NCBI RefSeq assembly: GCF_905187505.1
Contig: NZ_CAJJIC010000128.1
Span: forward strand, 1-6,813
Direction of reading: 5' to 3'
Source of the DNA: an uncultured Mailhella sp.
GTDB lineage: Bacteria; Desulfobacterota; Desulfovibrionia; Desulfovibrionales; Desulfovibrionaceae
DNA: 6,813 nt
The position numbers and the translations under genes were made by a program. Shown here piece by piece: positions 5,991 to 6,813 of this stretch (its first letter is position 1; each line of letters begins with the position of its first letter). A model generated the notes under the pieces. The model was not told the DNA's origin and ran no database searches. It saw only the letters and a program-made list of their open reading frames with translations.

Positions 5991-6649
5991 TCCGTCAACA
6001 AAAGTTCGCTGGCGCCGTCCGTGGCTTCCCTGAGCGCCTCGCGGCACGGCTCCGCCATGTCTTCGGGCAGCTCCAGCGTGAACAGAGCCCTCGCCCCGAA
6101 GTCGTCCTCAACCACGCGGGCCTGAAAGCGGGGCAGCAGCCGGTAAAAACGATCGGCATGCGCATAGTCCACTTCCGCAAGCGCCCGCACGAGAACCTTC
6201 TTCTCCGTCACCGGCAAAAGCTCGAGCGCCTGCTTCACGCCGTTCTGATACGCGCGCGTAAGACCGCCCGTCCCGAGCTTGATGCCCCCGAAATACCGCG
6301 TGGTCACGGCCACAAGCTCCCCCACGCCCCCGTACAGAAGCTGCGCGAGCATGGGCCGTCCCGCGGTTCCGTGCGGCTCGCCGTCGTCGCTCTGCCCCAC
6401 CCTCGCCGTGTCGCCGGGTCTGCCCACGGCGTAGGCCCAGCAGTTATGTCTGGCGTCGGGAAACTCCCTGCGCACGCAATCCACAAAGGCAAGGGCCCGC
6501 TCCCGGCTGTCGGCCCGGGCAAGCGTGGTGATGAAACGGCTGCGCTTGATCTCTTCTTCAAAGCGAACCCGGCAGGCCGCCCCGTCCGACCGGCTCAAAA
6601 GAGCCTCGCCAAACAGCGGCAGATCGGGAACCATGTAGGAAGATGCCAT
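5975..6649 (-). CDS. yigZ: YigZ/IMPACT family protein (UPF0029)
   Basis: The 224-residue product carries the family's invariant blocks: DARHNCWAY (65-73), GQSDDGEPHGTAGRPML (85-101) and TTRYFGGIKLGTGGLTRAY (116-134). The C-terminal part (about 150-215) fits the DUF1949 domain usually following the UPF0029 domain. E. coli YigZ is about 204 residues; the excess here is an N-terminal extension of roughly 20. Known: eukaryotic IMPACT/YIH1 binds GCN1 and tempers the Gcn2 starvation response; the bacterial proteins are linked to ribosomes or nucleic acids by structure, but the reaction, if any, is unsettled. The start ATG at 6649 has a modest AAAGG site 6 nt upstream; an ATG five codons later lacks one. 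The gene overlaps ansA by ATGA and is first in its unit within this window, preceded by AT-rich leader DNA. Confidence 0.95.
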   Translation of the reverse strand: MASSYMVPDLPLFGEALLSRSDGAACRVRFEEEIKRSRFITTLARADSRERALAFVDCVRREFPDARHNCWAYAVGRPGDTARVGQSDDGEPHGTAGRPMLAQLLYGGVGELVAVTTRYFGGIKLGTGGLTRAYQNGVKQALELLPVTEKKVLVRALAEVDYAHADRFYRLLPRFQARVVEDDFGARALFTLELPEDMAEPCREALREATDGASELLLTEEEKG

Positions 6650-6661
6650 AAAAAACCTTTT

Positions 6662-6686
6662 ATTATCAAATAATTATAAAGATAAT
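6662..6686 (-). promoter_or_regulatory. Possible promoter -10 region within an AT-rich dyad upstream of yigZ
   Basis: On the minus strand a perfect TATAAT (6678-6673) lies 23 nt before the yigZ ATG, in a strongly AT-rich patch unlike the surrounding DNA. It is enclosed by an inverted repeat, ATTATC (6662-6667) and GATAAT (6681-6686), whose half-sites resemble those of Fur boxes, but their order and 13-bp spacing do not match the Fur consensus. No good -35 hexamer is found at the right spacing (the best spacing falls on GC-rich bases), so the promoter call is tentative. A repressor or activator bound to the dyad would cover the -10 site. Confidence 0.4.
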
Positions 6687-6687
6687 G

Positions 6688-6734
6688 AAAAAAAACGCCG
6701 CCAACCTTGAAAAAAATCCTTTACAAAGTCGGCG
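6688..6734 (-). terminator. Terminator-like hairpin in the yigZ leader
   Basis: On the minus strand CGCCGACTTTG (6734-6724) can pair with CAAGGTTGGCG (6709-6699) over 11 positions, two of them G-U wobbles, around a 14-nt loop. GC and a G follow, and then eight T residues (6695-6688). This is a leftward intrinsic terminator, either for a gene right of the window or as a leader attenuator for yigZ. The yigZ ATG begins 39 nt beyond the T-run. On the plus strand no T-run follows the stem. Confidence 0.6.
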
Positions 6735-6813
6735 CTCTGCTCTAAATAAGAATCGTTCCTAGTAAAGAATCAACCACACAAAGAAACACAACGTCAACGT
6801 TTTTTCGCACAAG

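Noticed and set aside
5979..6047. Upstream extension of the asparaginase to an ATG at 6047
   Set aside because: It adds 23 Arg/Gly-rich residues not seen in the family and overlaps yigZ by 73 bp, while the ATG at 5978 has a ribosome site, an ATGA overlap and gives the normal N-terminus.
6662..6686. Fur box upstream of yigZ
   Set aside because: The half-sites GATAAT/ATTATC are present but in the reverse order and with a 13-bp spacer, not the 19-bp Fur consensus; AT-rich DNA produces such hexamers easily.

Overview
The window is bacterial, gene-dense DNA of roughly 60% GC (estimated by eye), with strong G/C preference at third codon positions and a short AT-rich island at the right edge. Nothing indicates a phage, transposon or CRISPR. 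The gene content (a Sir2 deacylase, PpiB-type cyclophilin, type I asparaginase, YigZ, and exported proteins behind one membrane anchor) suggests a Gram-negative bacterium. The cyclophilin and the overall style remind me of Desulfovibrionaceae (Desulfovibrio/Bilophila/Mailhella-like). That is recollection, not proof.

Layout. The left edge (1-209, + strand) holds the last 68 codons of a Sir2-type NAD-dependent deacylase. A 337-bp gap follows; it has no credible gene but contains the terminator of the leftward genes. Everything else is on the minus strand and is transcribed right to left: yigZ (6649-5975), ansA (5978-5007), ppiB-type cyclophilin (4934-4428), an intrinsic terminator (4382-4414), a membrane-anchored glutaredoxin-like protein (4318-3884), and two tandem paralogous 543-residue proteins of unknown family (3806-2175 and 2178-547), closed by an intrinsic terminator (465-499). 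The right edge (6650-6813) is AT-rich leader DNA with a terminator-like hairpin and a TATAAT-containing dyad just before yigZ.

Organisation. There are probably two minus-strand transcription units. The first is yigZ-ansA-ppiB; yigZ and ansA share an ATGA stop/start overlap, and a 72-bp gap precedes ppiB. These are housekeeping functions: an IMPACT-family protein, cytoplasmic asparagine hydrolysis and prolyl isomerisation. The second is grx-like, paralogue A, paralogue B; A and B again overlap by ATGA. The paralogue pair is the least explained part of the window. Each protein has an N-terminal membrane anchor and a long, probably beta-rich domain expected to lie outside the cytoplasm. The neighbouring glutaredoxin-like domain is predicted to face the cytoplasm, so a direct redox link is not the obvious reading.

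I did not find a convincing new multi-gene system. The best candidates for novelty are the duplicated exported protein family and the cysteine-rich membrane glutaredoxin next to it.
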